In this document: piece after piece, positions 17,195 through 27,296 of the stretch
How the letters are laid out: each line of letters opens with the position of its first letter
How positions within the stretch are numbered: the stretch's first letter is position 1
Position numbers and translations under genes: made by a program
The notes under the pieces: model-generated
Told to the model about the DNA's origin: nothing
The model's input: the letters and a program-made list of their open reading frames with translations, nothing else
Database searches by the model: none
From: Neisseria canis
Lineage (GTDB): Bacteria; Pseudomonadota; Gammaproteobacteria; Burkholderiales; Neisseriaceae
DNA length: 64,000 nucleotides
Reading direction: 5' to 3'
NCBI RefSeq assembly: GCF_900636765.1
Contig: NZ_LR134313.1
Coordinates: forward strand, 1,674,001 to 1,738,000

Positions 17195-18328
17195 ATGACA
17201 CAGCAAAACGAACGTTTTATTGCGCCGGATTACGCAAATCACAGCCCGCTTACCTGGTATCAGGCAGCATCGACCAGACCGGGCTTTATCCGTGATGATG
17301 CACAGAAAAAAGCCATCGAGCACCTCGACCGTTTATGGACGGAATTGATGATGTTCAAACGCAAGCGTAACCGTTTTCTCGGCCGAAGCCTGCGTTCCCC
17401 GCAATTGCCGAAAGGGCTTTATTTTTATGGCGGCGTAGGTCGAGGCAAAAGCTTTTTGATGGATGTGTTTTACGGCTGTCTGCCTTACCGCCGAAAGCGC
17501 CGTGTGCACTTTCACGCCTTTATGGCGGAAATCCACCAGCGCCTGAGGGGCTTGAAAAGCGAAGCCAATCCTTTAAAAGCAGTTGCTTCGGAAATCGCCC
17601 GGGAAACACGGGTATTGTGTTTTGACGAATTTCATGTGAGCGACATTGCCGATGCCATGATTCTCGGCCGTTTGCTGGAAAACCTGTTCAACGAAGGCGT
17701 GGTACTGGTTGCCACTTCCAACTATGCGCCGTCGGAGCTTTATCCCCAAGGGCAAAACCGCAGCAGTTTTCTGCCTACCATCGCTTTACTGGAAGATAAA
17801 CTGACGATTTTGAACGTGGACGGCGGTGAAGACTACCGTTTGCGCACTTTGAGCCCGGCAGAAGTGTTTTATGTACCAGCCGATGCAGAAAGCGAACAAA
17901 AACTGGGCGCGCTGTTTGCCCAAGTTACCGCTTCGCAAAAGCAGCTCGATAAAAAAATTACCATCCACGGCCGGGAGCTGGAATGCAAAGGGCGCACTGA
18001 ACGGGTGATTTGGTTTGATTTCAGAACCTTATGTTTCGGCCCACGCTCACAAGCCGATTATCTGTATCTGGCCGAGCATTACCAAATGGTGTTTATTTCT
18101 GGATTGGAAAAGTTGACGCCGGCCGAACGATCGGAAGCACGCCGCTTAACTTGGTTGATAGACGTATTTTATGATTACCGCGTAAAAGTGTGCGCCACCA
18201 GCGAAGTGCCTGCCGAGGAAATTTATATAGAAGGCGATTTTGCCAATGAATTTGTGCGTACGGTAAGCCGCATGGTGGAAATGCAGTCGGAAGAATATCT
18301 CGCCCTGCCGCACTTAACCCTCAAATAA
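17195..18328 (+). CDS. zapE: Cell division ATPase ZapE (AFG1-like)
   Basis: ZapE/AFG1 is an ATPase that associates with the FtsZ ring during constriction in E. coli. The ~377-residue product has Walker A GGVGRGKSFLMDVFY, an HFHAFM segment, Walker B RVLCFDEFHVSDIADA, and the sensor region VATSNYAPSELYPQGQNRSSFLP. C-terminal WFDFRTLCFGPRSQADYL is also typical. Start choice is uncertain: the ATG at 17195 is 14 bp from AAGGA, whereas a TTG at 17183 is only 2 bp away. The gene is monocistronic. Confidence 0.92.
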   Translation: MTQQNERFIAPDYANHSPLTWYQAASTRPGFIRDDAQKKAIEHLDRLWTELMMFKRKRNRFLGRSLRSPQLPKGLYFYGGVGRGKSFLMDVFYGCLPYRRKRRVHFHAFMAEIHQRLRGLKSEANPLKAVASEIARETRVLCFDEFHVSDIADAMILGRLLENLFNEGVVLVATSNYAPSELYPQGQNRSSFLPTIALLEDKLTILNVDGGEDYRLRTLSPAEVFYVPADAESEQKLGALFAQVTASQKQLDKKITIHGRELECKGRTERVIWFDFRTLCFGPRSQADYLYLAEHYQMVFISGLEKLTPAERSEARRLTWLIDVFYDYRVKVCATSEVPAEEIYIEGDFANEFVRTVSRMVEMQSEEYLALPHLTLK

Positions 18329-18438
18329 CTTAACCTGTAGGCATAAATTTACAAAAAATATTACAGAATGCATCTGCAATCTTGTACAATACCGCACTTT
18401 GCTTTTTTACCAAGTCATTCAATATTAAGGAGCATTAC

Positions 18439-18864
18439 ATGACTATCCAACGTACTTTCTCCATCGTTAAACCCGATGCAGTAGGTAAAAACAATATCGG
18501 CGCCATTTACAACCGTTTCGAAGAAAACGGCTTGCGTATCGTTGCTGCCAAAATGAAGCAATTGAGCAAAAAAGAGGCGGAAGATTTTTACGCTATCCAC
18601 AAAGAGCGTCCTTTCTTTCAAGAGTTGGTAGAATTCATGACCAGTGGCCCTGTAATGCTGCAAGTTTTGGAAGGTGAAAATGCCGTAGCCAAAAACCGTG
18701 AAATCATGGGCGCCACCAATCCTGCCGAAGCTGCTGCCGGCACCATCCGCGCAGATTTCGCTGCCTCTGTCGGCGAGAACGCCGTACACGGTTCGGACAG
18801 CCTTGAAAACGCAGCAATCGAAATTGCCTACTTCTTCAGCCAAAGCGAAATTTGCTCACGCTGA
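18439..18864 (+). CDS. ndk: Nucleoside diphosphate kinase
   Basis: Ndk transfers the gamma-phosphate of ATP to nucleoside diphosphates. The 141-residue product has the family start [17 protein letters not shown], the active-site His in [20 protein letters not shown], and the [21 protein letters not shown] core. The ATG at 18439 follows TTAAGGAG at good spacing; the upstream in-frame start at 18382 is not needed. It heads the gene run to rlmN, pilW, rodZ and ispG, with a hairpin before rlmN. Confidence 0.96.
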   Translation: MTIQRTFSIVKPDAVGKNNIGAIYNRFEENGLRIVAAKMKQLSKKEAEDFYAIHKERPFFQELVEFMTSGPVMLQVLEGENAVAKNREIMGATNPAEAAAGTIRADFAASVGENAVHGSDSLENAAIEIAYFFSQSEICSR

Positions 18865-18884
18865 TCAGCGCATTGAAATGCCGA

Positions 18885-18911
18885 AGGCTGCCTGAATGGT
18901 TCGGGCAGCCT
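18885..18911 (+). terminator. Hairpin built from an AG-simDUS-type sequence
   Basis: AGGCTGCCTGAA pairs by its first eight bases with GGCAGCCT, followed by a weak TAAAGGTTTTT run. The 12-mer equals the uptake dialect reported for Simonsiella-type Neisseriaceae and differs from the local TGCCTGTCTGAA. It separates ndk from rlmN. Confidence 0.6.
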
Positions 18912-18928
18912 AAAGGTTTTTGAAATAT

Positions 18929-20017
18929 ATGAAAGCCAATTTATTAAATTATGATTTAAGCGGTTTAACCCAACATTTTGCTGAAATGGGTGAAAAACCG
19001 TTCCGTGCCAAACAGGTTATGCGTTGGATGCACCAAGCGGGCGCGTCTGACTTTGATGAAATGACCGATTTGGCAAAATCCTTGCGTGCAAAATTGCAGG
19101 ACAAGGCAGAAGTCGGCGTGCCGGCATTGATGGCTGCGCAAGAATCAAAAGACGGCACCCGCAAGTGGCTGTTGGATGTGAGTACCGGCAACGGTGTAGA
19201 AACCGTGTTTATACCTGAAGCTGAACGCGGCACTTTATGCATCTCTTCACAAGTGGGTTGCGCGCTAGAATGCACATTCTGCTCAACCGGCCGGCAAGGT
19301 TTTAACCGTAATCTGAGCGCGGCGGAAATCATCGGCCAACTTTGGTGGGCGAATAAGGCTATGGGCGTGACGCCGAAAAACGAGCGGGTCATTTCCAATG
19401 TGGTGATGATGGGTATGGGTGAGCCTTTAGCCAATTTTGACAATGTGGTTACGGCTTTGAGCATCATGCTGGATGATCACGGCTATGGTTTGTCGCGCCG
19501 CCGCGTTACCGTTTCTACCTCCGGCATGGTGCCGCAGATGGATCGTTTGAAAGAAGCAATGCCGGTAGCGTTGGCTGTGTCGTTACATGCTTCAAATGAT
19601 GCGGTGCGTGACGAGATTGTGCCTTTGAATAAGAAATACCCCTTGAAAGAATTGATGGCGGCTTGCCAGCGCTATTTGGTTAAAGCGCCGAGGGATTTTG
19701 TAACATTCGAATATGTTATGCTCGACGGTATCAACGATAAGCCGCAACACGCGAAAGAATTGATTGAGTTGGTCAAAGAGGTGCCGTGTAAATTTAACCT
19801 GATACCGTTTAATCCGTTTCCGAATTCGGGATATGGCCGTTCGAGTAACGATACTATCCGGGTATTTAAAGAGATTCTGCAGGAAGCGGGTTTTGTGGTT
19901 ACGGTGCGCAAAACCAGAGGTGATGATATTGATGCTGCGTGCGGCCAATTGGCAGGGCAGGTGCAAGATAAAACCCGCAGGCAGCAGAAGTGGCAGCAAT
20001 TGCTGGTGCAGCAGTAA
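18929..20017 (+). CDS. rlmN: 23S rRNA (A2503-C2)/tRNA (A37-C2) methyltransferase RlmN
   Basis: A radical-SAM methyltransferase of 362 residues. The iron-sulfur motif CALECTFC (CxxxCxxC) lies after [10 protein letters not shown]. The mechanistic Cys of the methylation cycle is in [12 protein letters not shown] near the C-terminus. [18 protein letters not shown], and [15 protein letters not shown] are all conserved. The product methylates A2503 of 23S rRNA and A37 of some tRNAs. The ATG at 18929 matches family length better than the TTG nine bases upstream. The order rlmN-pilW-rodZ-ispG-hisS matches many proteobacteria. Confidence 0.96.
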   Translation: MKANLLNYDLSGLTQHFAEMGEKPFRAKQVMRWMHQAGASDFDEMTDLAKSLRAKLQDKAEVGVPALMAAQESKDGTRKWLLDVSTGNGVETVFIPEAERGTLCISSQVGCALECTFCSTGRQGFNRNLSAAEIIGQLWWANKAMGVTPKNERVISNVVMMGMGEPLANFDNVVTALSIMLDDHGYGLSRRRVTVSTSGMVPQMDRLKEAMPVALAVSLHASNDAVRDEIVPLNKKYPLKELMAACQRYLVKAPRDFVTFEYVMLDGINDKPQHAKELIELVKEVPCKFNLIPFNPFPNSGYGRSSNDTIRVFKEILQEAGFVVTVRKTRGDDIDAACGQLAGQVQDKTRRQQKWQQLLVQQ

Positions 20018-20042
20018 ATTTCGATGATAAGGTGGGTGTGTG

Positions 20043-20807
20043 ATGAAGCAATTATGGGTTCCGGTTTTATTGGCTGTGATGCTGGGTGCATGTTCAAGTA
20101 AAGGTTTTAAAAAACCAACTGCTAAAGAGCGGGCGGTAGAAGTGTCGCAAATTCAAACCCAGTTGGCGGTGGAATACATGCGCGCCAAAGATTACCGTTT
20201 GGCAACGGCCAGTATCGAAGAAGCATTAAAAGCCAACAGTAAAAACGAAATGGCTTGGCTGATCCGCGCGCAGATTTATCAATTTTTGAAAGTACCCGAG
20301 CGTGCGGAAGAAAGCTTTTTGCAAGGGTTGTCGATTAAACCGGACAGCGCTGAAATCAATAATAACTACGGCTGGTTTTTATGTAGTGTAAAAAACAATC
20401 CCAATGCGGCGCTGCCTTATTTCGATAGGGCTTTGGCAGATCCAACTTATCCAAGCCCTTTTATTGCCTATCTGAATAAAGGGGTGTGCAGTGCGAAAAT
20501 GGGCCAATATTCTTTGGCACAAGCTTATTTGGAACGCTCGATTGCCGCAGCGCCTAATTTTGTTCCGGCTGTTAAAGAATTAGCGCGCACCAAATTGCTG
20601 GCAGGTGAATTAAACGAAGCCGATGTGTATTTCCGGCAATATCAAAGCAGAGTTGAAATGCTTTCTGCCGATGATTTACTGCTCGGATGGAAATTGGCCA
20701 AAGCCTTAGGTAACGGTCAGGCTGCATATGAATATGAGGCACAGCTGCGTGCCTTGTATCCCTATTCGGATGAGTTGCAGTCGATTGCCGGTGGCGGAAC
20801 ACAGTGA
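20043..20807 (+). CDS. pilW: Type IV pilus biogenesis lipoprotein PilW (PilF)
   Basis: The 254-residue product begins with a lipoprotein signal (VPVLLAVMLGACSS, Cys at ~17) and then consists of tetratricopeptide repeats, for example YRLATASIEEALKANSKNEMAWLIRAQIY and IAYLNKGVCSAKMGQYSLAQAYLERSI. In Neisseria, PilW works at the outer membrane to stabilise PilQ secretin multimers and functional pili. Its place between rlmN and rodZ agrees with pilF/pilW in many genomes. This protein supports the competence route implied by the uptake sequences. Confidence 0.9.
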   Translation: MKQLWVPVLLAVMLGACSSKGFKKPTAKERAVEVSQIQTQLAVEYMRAKDYRLATASIEEALKANSKNEMAWLIRAQIYQFLKVPERAEESFLQGLSIKPDSAEINNNYGWFLCSVKNNPNAALPYFDRALADPTYPSPFIAYLNKGVCSAKMGQYSLAQAYLERSIAAAPNFVPAVKELARTKLLAGELNEADVYFRQYQSRVEMLSADDLLLGWKLAKALGNGQAAYEYEAQLRALYPYSDELQSIAGGGTQ

Positions 20808-20818
20808 GAGAAGCATAA

Positions 20819-21667
20819 ATGAACATTAATCCGGATGCTCAAGAATTGGGCAAAATGTTGGCTGCTCTAAGAGAGCAAAAAGGCATGACTCTGGCCGAAG
20901 TGGCCGAACGTTTGAAATTGTCGGTAGATAAAGTGGCTGCTTTGGAAATGGGCGATTACCGCCAGCTGCCGGATATGGTGTTTGTGCGGGGGTTTCTCCG
21001 TGCATACGGGCGTTTGATTCAAGCAGATGAGGCTGCATTAAACGGGCTTTTGGATAAAGCGGCTCCTGTTTCTGAAAAAAATATTTTCAGCGACTATAAA
21101 AAGAGCAACAAAGAGCGTTATGCCTATCTGGAGGAGAAAAAAAGTTTTCCGGGTTGGATTATTGCCTTGTGTGCTGCTGCGGTTGCGGTTGGCGGAGTGT
21201 TTATTTGGCAAAATAAATCCGCTACGCAAAAGGCGGAGAACGACAAACAGGCACAATCTTCTACCGAGCAGGTAATGAAACAGGCTACCGAGCTTAAGGA
21301 GAAAAATGTAACCGTTGTCCCAATGGATGAGAACAATGCCGCTTCGGCACCAGCTGCTTCTGCTTCGGCCGCTTCGTCGGCTTCTGTACTTGTTCAGACA
21401 GGGGAAGCGCCTTTGGTTGTGGCAGCCGACGAGCTGTACATAAAAGTGCGCTACCGTACCAAGCTGGTGGTAAAAGACAAAACAGGTGCCGAATTGGTTA
21501 ACCAGATTGTACCGGCTGCCAGCGAACACCGCTTTAAAGGCGGCGCGCCTTATGATGTGCGCATCGGGGTGGTGCACGGAAGCGTTGTCAATTTTGGCGG
21601 GCAGGAAATTAACTGGGCACCTTATCTGGTAGGACGCACAACAGCAGCATTTAAAGCAGGTCAATAA
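20819..21667 (+). CDS. rodZ: RodZ-like helix-turn-helix membrane protein
   Basis: A 282-residue protein. The N-terminal Xre-type helix-turn-helix ([24 protein letters not shown]...[19 protein letters not shown]) is followed by a single transmembrane helix ([19 protein letters not shown], about 110-130), an Ala/Ser-rich linker and a C-terminal DUF4115 domain. RodZ links MreB filaments to the elongation machinery and shapes the cell. Whether this one acts on cell shape depends on the presence of MreB, which is not in view; coccoid Neisseria lack it. Upstream overlap is small, with GAGAAGC as ribosome site. Confidence 0.83.
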   Translation: MNINPDAQELGKMLAALREQKGMTLAEVAERLKLSVDKVAALEMGDYRQLPDMVFVRGFLRAYGRLIQADEAALNGLLDKAAPVSEKNIFSDYKKSNKERYAYLEEKKSFPGWIIALCAAAVAVGGVFIWQNKSATQKAENDKQAQSSTEQVMKQATELKEKNVTVVPMDENNAASAPAASASAASSASVLVQTGEAPLVVAADELYIKVRYRTKLVVKDKTGAELVNQIVPAASEHRFKGGAPYDVRIGVVHGSVVNFGGQEINWAPYLVGRTTAAFKAGQ

Positions 21668-21669
21668 AC

Positions 21670-22944
21670 ATGAGCCAAAACATAATAAAACGCCGCACAA
21701 CACACCAAGTTCAAATTGATCATCTTACTGTCGGTTCTGACGCGCCGGTGGTTGTGCAATCCATGACCAACACCGATACGGCGGATGCACAAGCTACAGC
21801 TTTACAGGTAAAAGAGCTTTCCGATGCAGGCTCAGAGATGGTGCGCATCACGGTGAACAGCCCTGAGGCAGCGTCGAAAGTGGCCGAAATCCGCCAACGT
21901 TTGGATGATATGGGGTGCAACACGCCTTTGGTTGGCGATTTTCATTTCAACGGCGAGCGTTTGCTGGCCGAGTTTCCGGATTGTGCCAAGGCTTTGTCAA
22001 AATACCGGATTAATCCCGGTAATGTGGGCAAGGGCGCAAAAGGTGATGAAAAATTCGCTTATATGATCCGTACTGCGGCGGAATATGATAAGGCGGTGCG
22101 CATCGGCGTTAACTGGGGCTCGCTTGATCAAAGTTTGGCCAAGCGGATGATGGATGAAAATATCGCTGCAGGTTTGCCGAAAACGCCTGATGAGGTAATG
22201 AAAGAAGCATTAATCGTTTCTGCTTTGGAATCTGCTCAGAAAGCCGTGGATTTAGGCCTGTCTGAAAATAAAATCATTCTTTCCTGCAAGGTAAGCGCCG
22301 TGCAGGATTTGATTCAGGTTTACCGTGATTTGGGCAGCCGTTGCCGATATCCGCTGCATCTGGGTTTAACTGAAGCGGGTATGGGCAGCAAGGGTATCGT
22401 CGCTTCCACGGCAGCGCTGGCCGCATTGCTGCAAGAAGGCATAGGCGATACCATCCGCATTTCTTTAACGCCGGAACCGGGCAGCTCGAGAACGCAGGAA
22501 GTCGTGGTGGCTCAGGAGATTCTGCAAACCATGGGTTTGCGTTCGTTTACGCCTATGGTTACTGCTTGCCCGGGCTGCGGCAGGACAACCAGTACCGTGT
22601 TTCAAGAGTTGGCGCAAGATATTCAACGCTATCTGCGGGAGCAAATGGCGGTTTGGCGTTTTCAATATCCCGGAGTTGAAAACCTCAATGTGGCGGTTAT
22701 GGGCTGTGTGGTTAACGGCCCGGGCGAGAGCAAGCTGGCCGACATCGGTATCAGCTTGCCGGGCACGGGTGAAACGCCGGTTGCGCCGGTGTATGTCGAC
22801 GGCGAGCGGAAAGTTACCTTGAAAGGGGACAATATGGCCGTTGAGTTCCTCGAGATTGTGAAAGAATATGTGGAAACCAATTATGGCGAAAACGGTAAAA
22901 AACGTTCTGTAAACCGCATTATTCCGATTCGGGCAGCCCGGTAA
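21670..22944 (+). CDS. ispG: 4-hydroxy-3-methylbut-2-en-1-yl diphosphate synthase (IspG/GcpE)
   Basis: IspG carries out the reductive ring opening of methylerythritol cyclodiphosphate in the non-mevalonate isoprenoid pathway, using a 4Fe-4S cluster. The 424-residue product shows [30 protein letters not shown], and cluster ligands in [10 protein letters not shown] and [12 protein letters not shown]. An uptake sequence (GCCTGTCTGAAAAT) lies inside the gene near 22256, encoding LSEN in the protein. The start lies two bases after the rodZ stop. Confidence 0.96.
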   Translation: MSQNIIKRRTTHQVQIDHLTVGSDAPVVVQSMTNTDTADAQATALQVKELSDAGSEMVRITVNSPEAASKVAEIRQRLDDMGCNTPLVGDFHFNGERLLAEFPDCAKALSKYRINPGNVGKGAKGDEKFAYMIRTAAEYDKAVRIGVNWGSLDQSLAKRMMDENIAAGLPKTPDEVMKEALIVSALESAQKAVDLGLSENKIILSCKVSAVQDLIQVYRDLGSRCRYPLHLGLTEAGMGSKGIVASTAALAALLQEGIGDTIRISLTPEPGSSRTQEVVVAQEILQTMGLRSFTPMVTACPGCGRTTSTVFQELAQDIQRYLREQMAVWRFQYPGVENLNVAVMGCVVNGPGESKLADIGISLPGTGETPVAPVYVDGERKVTLKGDNMAVEFLEIVKEYVETNYGENGKKRSVNRIIPIRAAR

Positions 22945-22972
22945 ACCTGTTGAAGGGTTCGCAGATAGAGTG

Positions 22973-23004
22973 ATGCCTGTCTGAAAACATTCAGACAGGC
23001 ATTT
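22973..23004 (+). terminator. DUS-pair terminator after ispG
   Basis: ATGCCTGTCTGAA and TTCAGACAGGCAT separated by four bases, followed by TTTAAAA. Confidence 0.78.
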
Positions 23005-23034
23005 AAAAACAAGTTTTATCAAAAAAGAAATAAA

Positions 23035-24330
23035 ATGGGTAACAAAATTCAAGCCGTAAAAGGTATGAACGATTTATTGCCGGTAGAGCAAAAAGATTTC
23101 AAGCTCACTTCGGCATTCTGGCAGGCATTTGAAGATGTTGTGGTTTGCTGGACTAAGCGTTTCGGTTACCAGCAGATACGCACGCCTGTTTTAGAGCAAA
23201 CCGGTTTGTTTGTCCGCTCGATTGGGGAAGAAACCGATGTGGTCGGCAAGGAAATGTACACTTTTTCCGACTCCAATGATTCCATCAGCTTGAGTTTGCG
23301 GCCGGAGGGCACGGCTTCGTGCTTACGTGCCGTAGTGGAGCATAATCTGTTATATAACAGCCCGCAGAAACTTTGGTATATGGGCCCGATGTTCCGTCGG
23401 GAGCGCCCGCAAAAAGGCCGTTACCGCCAGTTCCACCAAGTGGGTGTTGAAGCGTTGGGCTTTGAAGGGCCGGACGTTGACGCTGAAATGATAGCCATGT
23501 GCGCCGATTTGTGGAAAGAATTGGGTATCAGTCAGTATTTGACACTTGAACTGAACAATTTGGGCAACCGTGAAGAACGCGCAGCACACCGCAGTGCTTT
23601 GGTTGATTATTTGAGCAGGTATGAAAATCAATTGGATGAAGACAGCAAACGCCGTTTGCATACCAATCCTTTGCGCGTGTTAGACAGTAAAAATCCCGAC
23701 TTGCAGGAAATCTGCAATGCCGCTCCGCGGCTTGTTGATTATTTGGGTGAAGCCTCTTTGGCCCATTACAATGGTTTGAGAACCATGCTTGACGGTTTGG
23801 GCATCCGATATGTGGAGAACCCGCGCTTGGTTCGCGGTTTGGATTATTATAATCAAACGGTTTTTGAATGGACTACCGATAAACTCGGTGCCCAGGCAAC
23901 CGTTTGCGGCGGCGGCCGTTATGATGGTTTGATAGAAGAATTGGGCGGTAAGGCTACTCCTTCTATCGGCTTTGCCATGGGCATTGAGCGGCTCTTACTG
24001 TTGGTACATGAATACGGTTGCTTGGAAAGCGAGTCTGCGCCTGATGTTTACAGCATGCATCAAGGAGAGGGAGCCGCTTTGAAATCCATGCAATATTCGC
24101 ATTTATTACGCCAAAACGGATTTTCCGTGTTGCAGCATTCAGGTAGCCAAAGTTTGAAAGCGCAAATGAAAAAAGCCGATGCCAGCGGCTCACGTTTTGC
24201 GTTAATCGTAGCGCAAAGCGAATTGGAAAGCGGTTCGGTTACCTTAAAAGATATGCAGGGAGATTTAGGCCAGCAAACGATAAATGCCGAGCAATTATTG
24301 ACAACTTTACAAGAATGGAAGAATACATAA
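23035..24330 (+). CDS. hisS: Histidyl-tRNA synthetase
   Basis: A class II aminoacyl-tRNA synthetase of 431 residues. Motif 2 [16 protein letters not shown], the histidine-specific motif [29 protein letters not shown], and motif 3 [14 protein letters not shown] are all present. The N-terminus [11 protein letters not shown] and the C-terminal anticodon domain are complete. The start follows a DUS terminator by 31 bp; the stop is two bases before yfgM, so these are cotranscribed. Confidence 0.97.
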   Translation: MGNKIQAVKGMNDLLPVEQKDFKLTSAFWQAFEDVVVCWTKRFGYQQIRTPVLEQTGLFVRSIGEETDVVGKEMYTFSDSNDSISLSLRPEGTASCLRAVVEHNLLYNSPQKLWYMGPMFRRERPQKGRYRQFHQVGVEALGFEGPDVDAEMIAMCADLWKELGISQYLTLELNNLGNREERAAHRSALVDYLSRYENQLDEDSKRRLHTNPLRVLDSKNPDLQEICNAAPRLVDYLGEASLAHYNGLRTMLDGLGIRYVENPRLVRGLDYYNQTVFEWTTDKLGAQATVCGGGRYDGLIEELGGKATPSIGFAMGIERLLLLVHEYGCLESESAPDVYSMHQGEGAALKSMQYSHLLRQNGFSVLQHSGSQSLKAQMKKADASGSRFALIVAQSELESGSVTLKDMQGDLGQQTINAEQLLTTLQEWKNT

Positions 24331-24331
24331 C

Positions 24332-24961
24332 ATGGCAGCGCATCTTGAAGAGCAACAAGAATTAGAAAATTTCAAACATTTCTGGAAAGGCTGGGGGCGT
24401 TGGATTTTTGCCTTGTTGGTGGTATGCAGTTTGGCCTACTTAGGCCTTGTACTGTATAAAAGCTACCAAGCCGGGAAAAATGAAGAAGCGGCGGAAATTT
24501 TGTCGCAGATGGCTTCTAAGGCAGAGACCAGCAAAGACCCTAAAGTATTGCACGTTGATTTACTGAATTTGCAGCAGAATTACCCGAAAACCATTGCCGC
24601 CGCTCAAGCGACTTTCATGGCTGCCGCTGCTGAGTTCGACAAGGGTAATTATGATGCGGCAACCAAACATTTGAATTGGGTGTTAAACAATCAAAAAGCT
24701 TCATTGGTGCAAGCGCTTGCTGCGCAACGTTTGGCCACCGTGCAATTGCAGCAGCAAAAATTCGATGAAGCATTGGCTACGTTGAATACACCGGTTGATG
24801 AAGCGTTTCAGCCGATTTTGTTGGAAGTTAAAGGTGATGTGCTAGCCGCACAAGGTAAGAATAAAGAAGCCGTTGCCGCTTATGAAGATGCGTTTAACAA
24901 ATTACCTAAAGAAGCAGCCGAGCGCGAATTGCTCCAGCTTAAGCTTGACCAGCTGAAATAA
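24332..24961 (+). CDS. YfgM-like tetratricopeptide membrane protein
   Basis: A 209-residue protein with a charged N-terminus (HLEEQQELENFKHFWKGWGRW), one transmembrane helix (IFALLVVCSLAYLGLVLY, ~28-45), and a periplasmic TPR_21 region. YfgM interacts with PpiD near the Sec translocon in E. coli. It starts immediately after hisS. In many proteobacteria bamB sits between yfgM and der, but here der follows directly; Neisseria are known to lack BamB. The gene is probably part of one transcript with hisS. Confidence 0.85.
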   Translation: MAAHLEEQQELENFKHFWKGWGRWIFALLVVCSLAYLGLVLYKSYQAGKNEEAAEILSQMASKAETSKDPKVLHVDLLNLQQNYPKTIAAAQATFMAAAAEFDKGNYDAATKHLNWVLNNQKASLVQALAAQRLATVQLQQQKFDEALATLNTPVDEAFQPILLEVKGDVLAAQGKNKEAVAAYEDAFNKLPKEAAERELLQLKLDQLK

Positions 24962-25078
24962 ACATTCAAAGGCTTGCACTAACCCTGCAAGCCCTTGATT
25001 ATTCAATGCCTGTCTGAAAAATTAAGGCTGACGGCTATGCCCGAAGGTAGAGCCGCGGCCAGTAGAGAATATATCTAG

Positions 25079-26539
25079 ATGAAACCCACAATCGCACTTG
25101 TCGGCCGGCCTAATGTCGGTAAATCCACTTTATTCAACCGGCTAACCCGTACCAAAGACGCATTGGTTGCAGATATGCCCGGGCTTACCCGCGACCGCCA
25201 TTACGGTCACGGAAAGGTCGGCAGCAAACCTTATTTGGTTGTCGATACCGGCGGTTTCGAACCGGTGGTGGACAGCGGCATTCTGCATGAAATGGCCAAA
25301 CATACATTACAGGCGATTGATGAGGCCGATGCCGTTGTTTTTTTGGTGGATGGCCGTACAGGTTTAACCCCGCAAGACAAAATCATCGCCGACCGTTTGC
25401 GCCGCAGCCCGCGTCCGGTATTTTTGGCAGTCAACAAAGGCGAAGGGGCAAACCGGAATGTATTGGCGGCAGAGTTTTATGAATTGGCATTGGGTGAGCC
25501 TTATGTGGTATCCGGCGCACATGGCGACGGCGTATACGGCTTGATTGAAGATGTGTTGGAAAAATTTCCAGATGCTGAAGAAGCCGAAGAAGCGGCCAAA
25601 CATCCCGTATTTGCAGTGATAGGCAGGCCGAATGTCGGAAAATCCACTTTGGTTAACGCTATTTTGGGAGAAGAGCGAGTCATCGCTTTCGATATGGCAG
25701 GCACCACGCGCGATAGTATTCATATCGATTTTGAGCGGGACGGTAAACCTTTCACCATTATCGATACGGCAGGTGTGCGCAGGCGCGGAAAAGTTGAAGA
25801 AGCGGTTGAAAAGTTTTCGGTAATCAAAGCAATGCAGGCTGTGGAAGCGTCCAATGTGGCCGTGTTGGTGCTGGATGCACAGCAGGATATTGCCGACCAA
25901 GATGCTACGATTGCAGGCTTTGCACTGGAAGCAGGCCGCGCTTTGGTGGTTGCGGTTAACAAATGGGATGATATTGACGAAGACAGAAAAACCCAAATCA
26001 AACGGGATATTGCACGCAAACTTTATTTTTTGGATTTTGCCAAATTCCACTATATTTCGGCATTAAAAGAAAAAGGTATCGACGGCTTATTTGCCAGTAT
26101 CCAGGCGGCTTACGATGCCGCAATGATAAAAATGCCCACGCCGAAAATCACCCGCGTGCTGCAAAGCGCAATCGAGCGCCAAGCACCGCCGAGAGCAGGG
26201 TTGGTTAGGCCTAAAATGCGTTATGCGCATCAGGGAGGCATGAACCCCCCTGTTATCGTGATACATGGCAATGCATTGCAGAATATCTCCGAAGCTTATA
26301 CCCGTTATCTGACGCAGACTTTCAGAAAAGCTTTTAATCTGCAAGGCACACCTTTGCGCATCCAATATAACGTGTCGGACAATCCTTATGAAAATGCAGA
26401 TGAAAAGCCTAAAAACAAACCGTTGCGGCGTATGCAGTTAAGCAATAGGATTGAAAAAAGGGAAGGTAAAAAAGTGGAAAAAGACCGCTTAAAGAAAAAG
26501 CGACAAGTGAGTATCAAGAAAAAACAAAGTACCAAATAA
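25079..26539 (+). CDS. der: Ribosome-assembly GTPase Der (EngA)
   Basis: Der is an essential GTPase needed for 50S subunit maturation. The 486-residue product has two tandem G domains: [14 protein letters not shown] near residue 8 and again [14 protein letters not shown] near 190, each with its own DTGGF/DTAGV and NKG/NKWD motifs. The C-terminal KH-like domain ([18 protein letters not shown]) and a strongly basic tail ([15 protein letters not shown]) follow. A DUS lies in the gap before it. An imperfect DUS pair follows the stop. Confidence 0.97.
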   Translation: MKPTIALVGRPNVGKSTLFNRLTRTKDALVADMPGLTRDRHYGHGKVGSKPYLVVDTGGFEPVVDSGILHEMAKHTLQAIDEADAVVFLVDGRTGLTPQDKIIADRLRRSPRPVFLAVNKGEGANRNVLAAEFYELALGEPYVVSGAHGDGVYGLIEDVLEKFPDAEEAEEAAKHPVFAVIGRPNVGKSTLVNAILGEERVIAFDMAGTTRDSIHIDFERDGKPFTIIDTAGVRRRGKVEEAVEKFSVIKAMQAVEASNVAVLVLDAQQDIADQDATIAGFALEAGRALVVAVNKWDDIDEDRKTQIKRDIARKLYFLDFAKFHYISALKEKGIDGLFASIQAAYDAAMIKMPTPKITRVLQSAIERQAPPRAGLVRPKMRYAHQGGMNPPVIVIHGNALQNISEAYTRYLTQTFRKAFNLQGTPLRIQYNVSDNPYENADEKPKNKPLRRMQLSNRIEKREGKKVEKDRLKKKRQVSIKKKQSTK

Positions 26540-26542
26540 AAC

Positions 26543-26577
26543 TTTCAGACAGGCATTTTAATGCCTGCCTGAAAAAG
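26543..26577 (+). terminator. DUS-pair terminator after der with one variant arm
   Basis: TTTCAGACAGGCAT pairs with ATGCCTGCCTGAAA. The second arm has C for T at the seventh base of the 12-mer (TGCCTGCCTGAA), a form between the local and the simDUS dialect, leaving a G-U-like or mismatch in the stem. Confidence 0.65.
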
Positions 26578-26650
26578 GGATTTATCCGCCGGATTTGCTC
26601 GTTTTCACCTGTTATCGGATAAAATGTTTGCACATTCTTACCGAAAAAAG

Positions 26651-26680
26651 TTGGTAAAAATAAGCATTCAAGGCTACAAT
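26651..26680 (+). promoter_or_regulatory. Putative sigma70 promoter of hfq
   Basis: TTGGTA and TACAAT are separated by 18 bp and lie 55 bp before the hfq start codon. No better pair is seen in the gap. Confidence 0.5.
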
Positions 26681-26734
26681 TCCAACGTAGTACCAATTAT
26701 TACAATCAAAAATCATAAAAACGGAGTATTAAAT

Positions 26735-27019
26735 ATGACAGCTAAAGGACAGATGCTACAAGATCCTTTCTTGAACGCACTTCGCAAGGAACATGTTCCT
26801 GTATCTATTTATTTGGTAAACGGCATCAAATTGCAAGGTCAAGTTGAGTCTTTTGACCAATATGTGGTGTTATTGCGTAACACTTCTGTAACTCAAATGG
26901 TTTACAAACATGCAATCTCAACCATTGTTCCTGCACGTGCAGTAAGCTTGCAACATGAAAACAAGCAGGCAGCGCAACAGCAAGCAGCCGCTCCGGCAGA
27001 AACTCAAGCCTCTGAATAA
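26735..27019 (+). CDS. hfq: RNA chaperone Hfq
   Basis: Hfq forms a hexameric ring that brings small RNAs and mRNAs together. The 94-residue product contains Sm1 ([22 protein letters not shown]) and Sm2 ([14 protein letters not shown]) motifs and the [13 protein letters not shown] strand. The C-terminal ~25 residues are Gln/Ala rich ([15 protein letters not shown]). The ATG at 26735 follows ACGGAG; the frame stays open upstream to 26624 but without homology. It lies between der and nrdA and is monocistronic. Confidence 0.97.
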   Translation: MTAKGQMLQDPFLNALRKEHVPVSIYLVNGIKLQGQVESFDQYVVLLRNTSVTQMVYKHAISTIVPARAVSLQHENKQAAQQQAAAPAETQASE

Positions 27020-27045
27020 GCAGAGAATGCAGTAACCAACGGCAT

Positions 27046-27073
27046 AAAAACCTTGTCAAACGGCAAGGTTTTT
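27046..27073 (+). terminator. Rho-independent terminator after hfq
   Basis: AAAAACCTTG and CAAGGTTTTT around an eight-base loop, ending in a T-run. This one is not built from uptake sequences. Confidence 0.75.
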
Positions 27074-27228
27074 ATGTTTTGATACCGATTTGCTATTTTC
27101 AAAAATTAACAATATTGCTTTCATTAAAGCAAACTTAACTATTGTCGGGCTTTGCCAAAGTAATGCTTCTGTAGCGTAATTCAAAGTGAAGTCGCAGGAG
27201 TTTGTCAAGTCTGTTTTAACAAGTGAAA

Positions 27229-27244
27229 ATGCTATATATTGTCG
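27229..27244 (+). promoter_or_regulatory. Possible NrdR box upstream of nrdA
   Basis: ATGCTATATATTGTCG matches the core of the NrdR consensus (ACACTATATATTGTGT), about 53 bp before the nrdA start. A weaker half-match begins 22 bp downstream. NrdR normally uses two boxes about three helical turns apart, so this is tentative. Confidence 0.35.
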
Positions 27245-27296
27245 AAAAAAATTGTATCTATCGAAAATGAAATCTAAAGTGATCTAGGATGAACTG

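Noticed and set aside
27046..27296. A tRNA or small RNA gene upstream of nrdA
   Set aside because: No cloverleaf pairing found by eye; the region is better explained as terminator plus nrdA leader.
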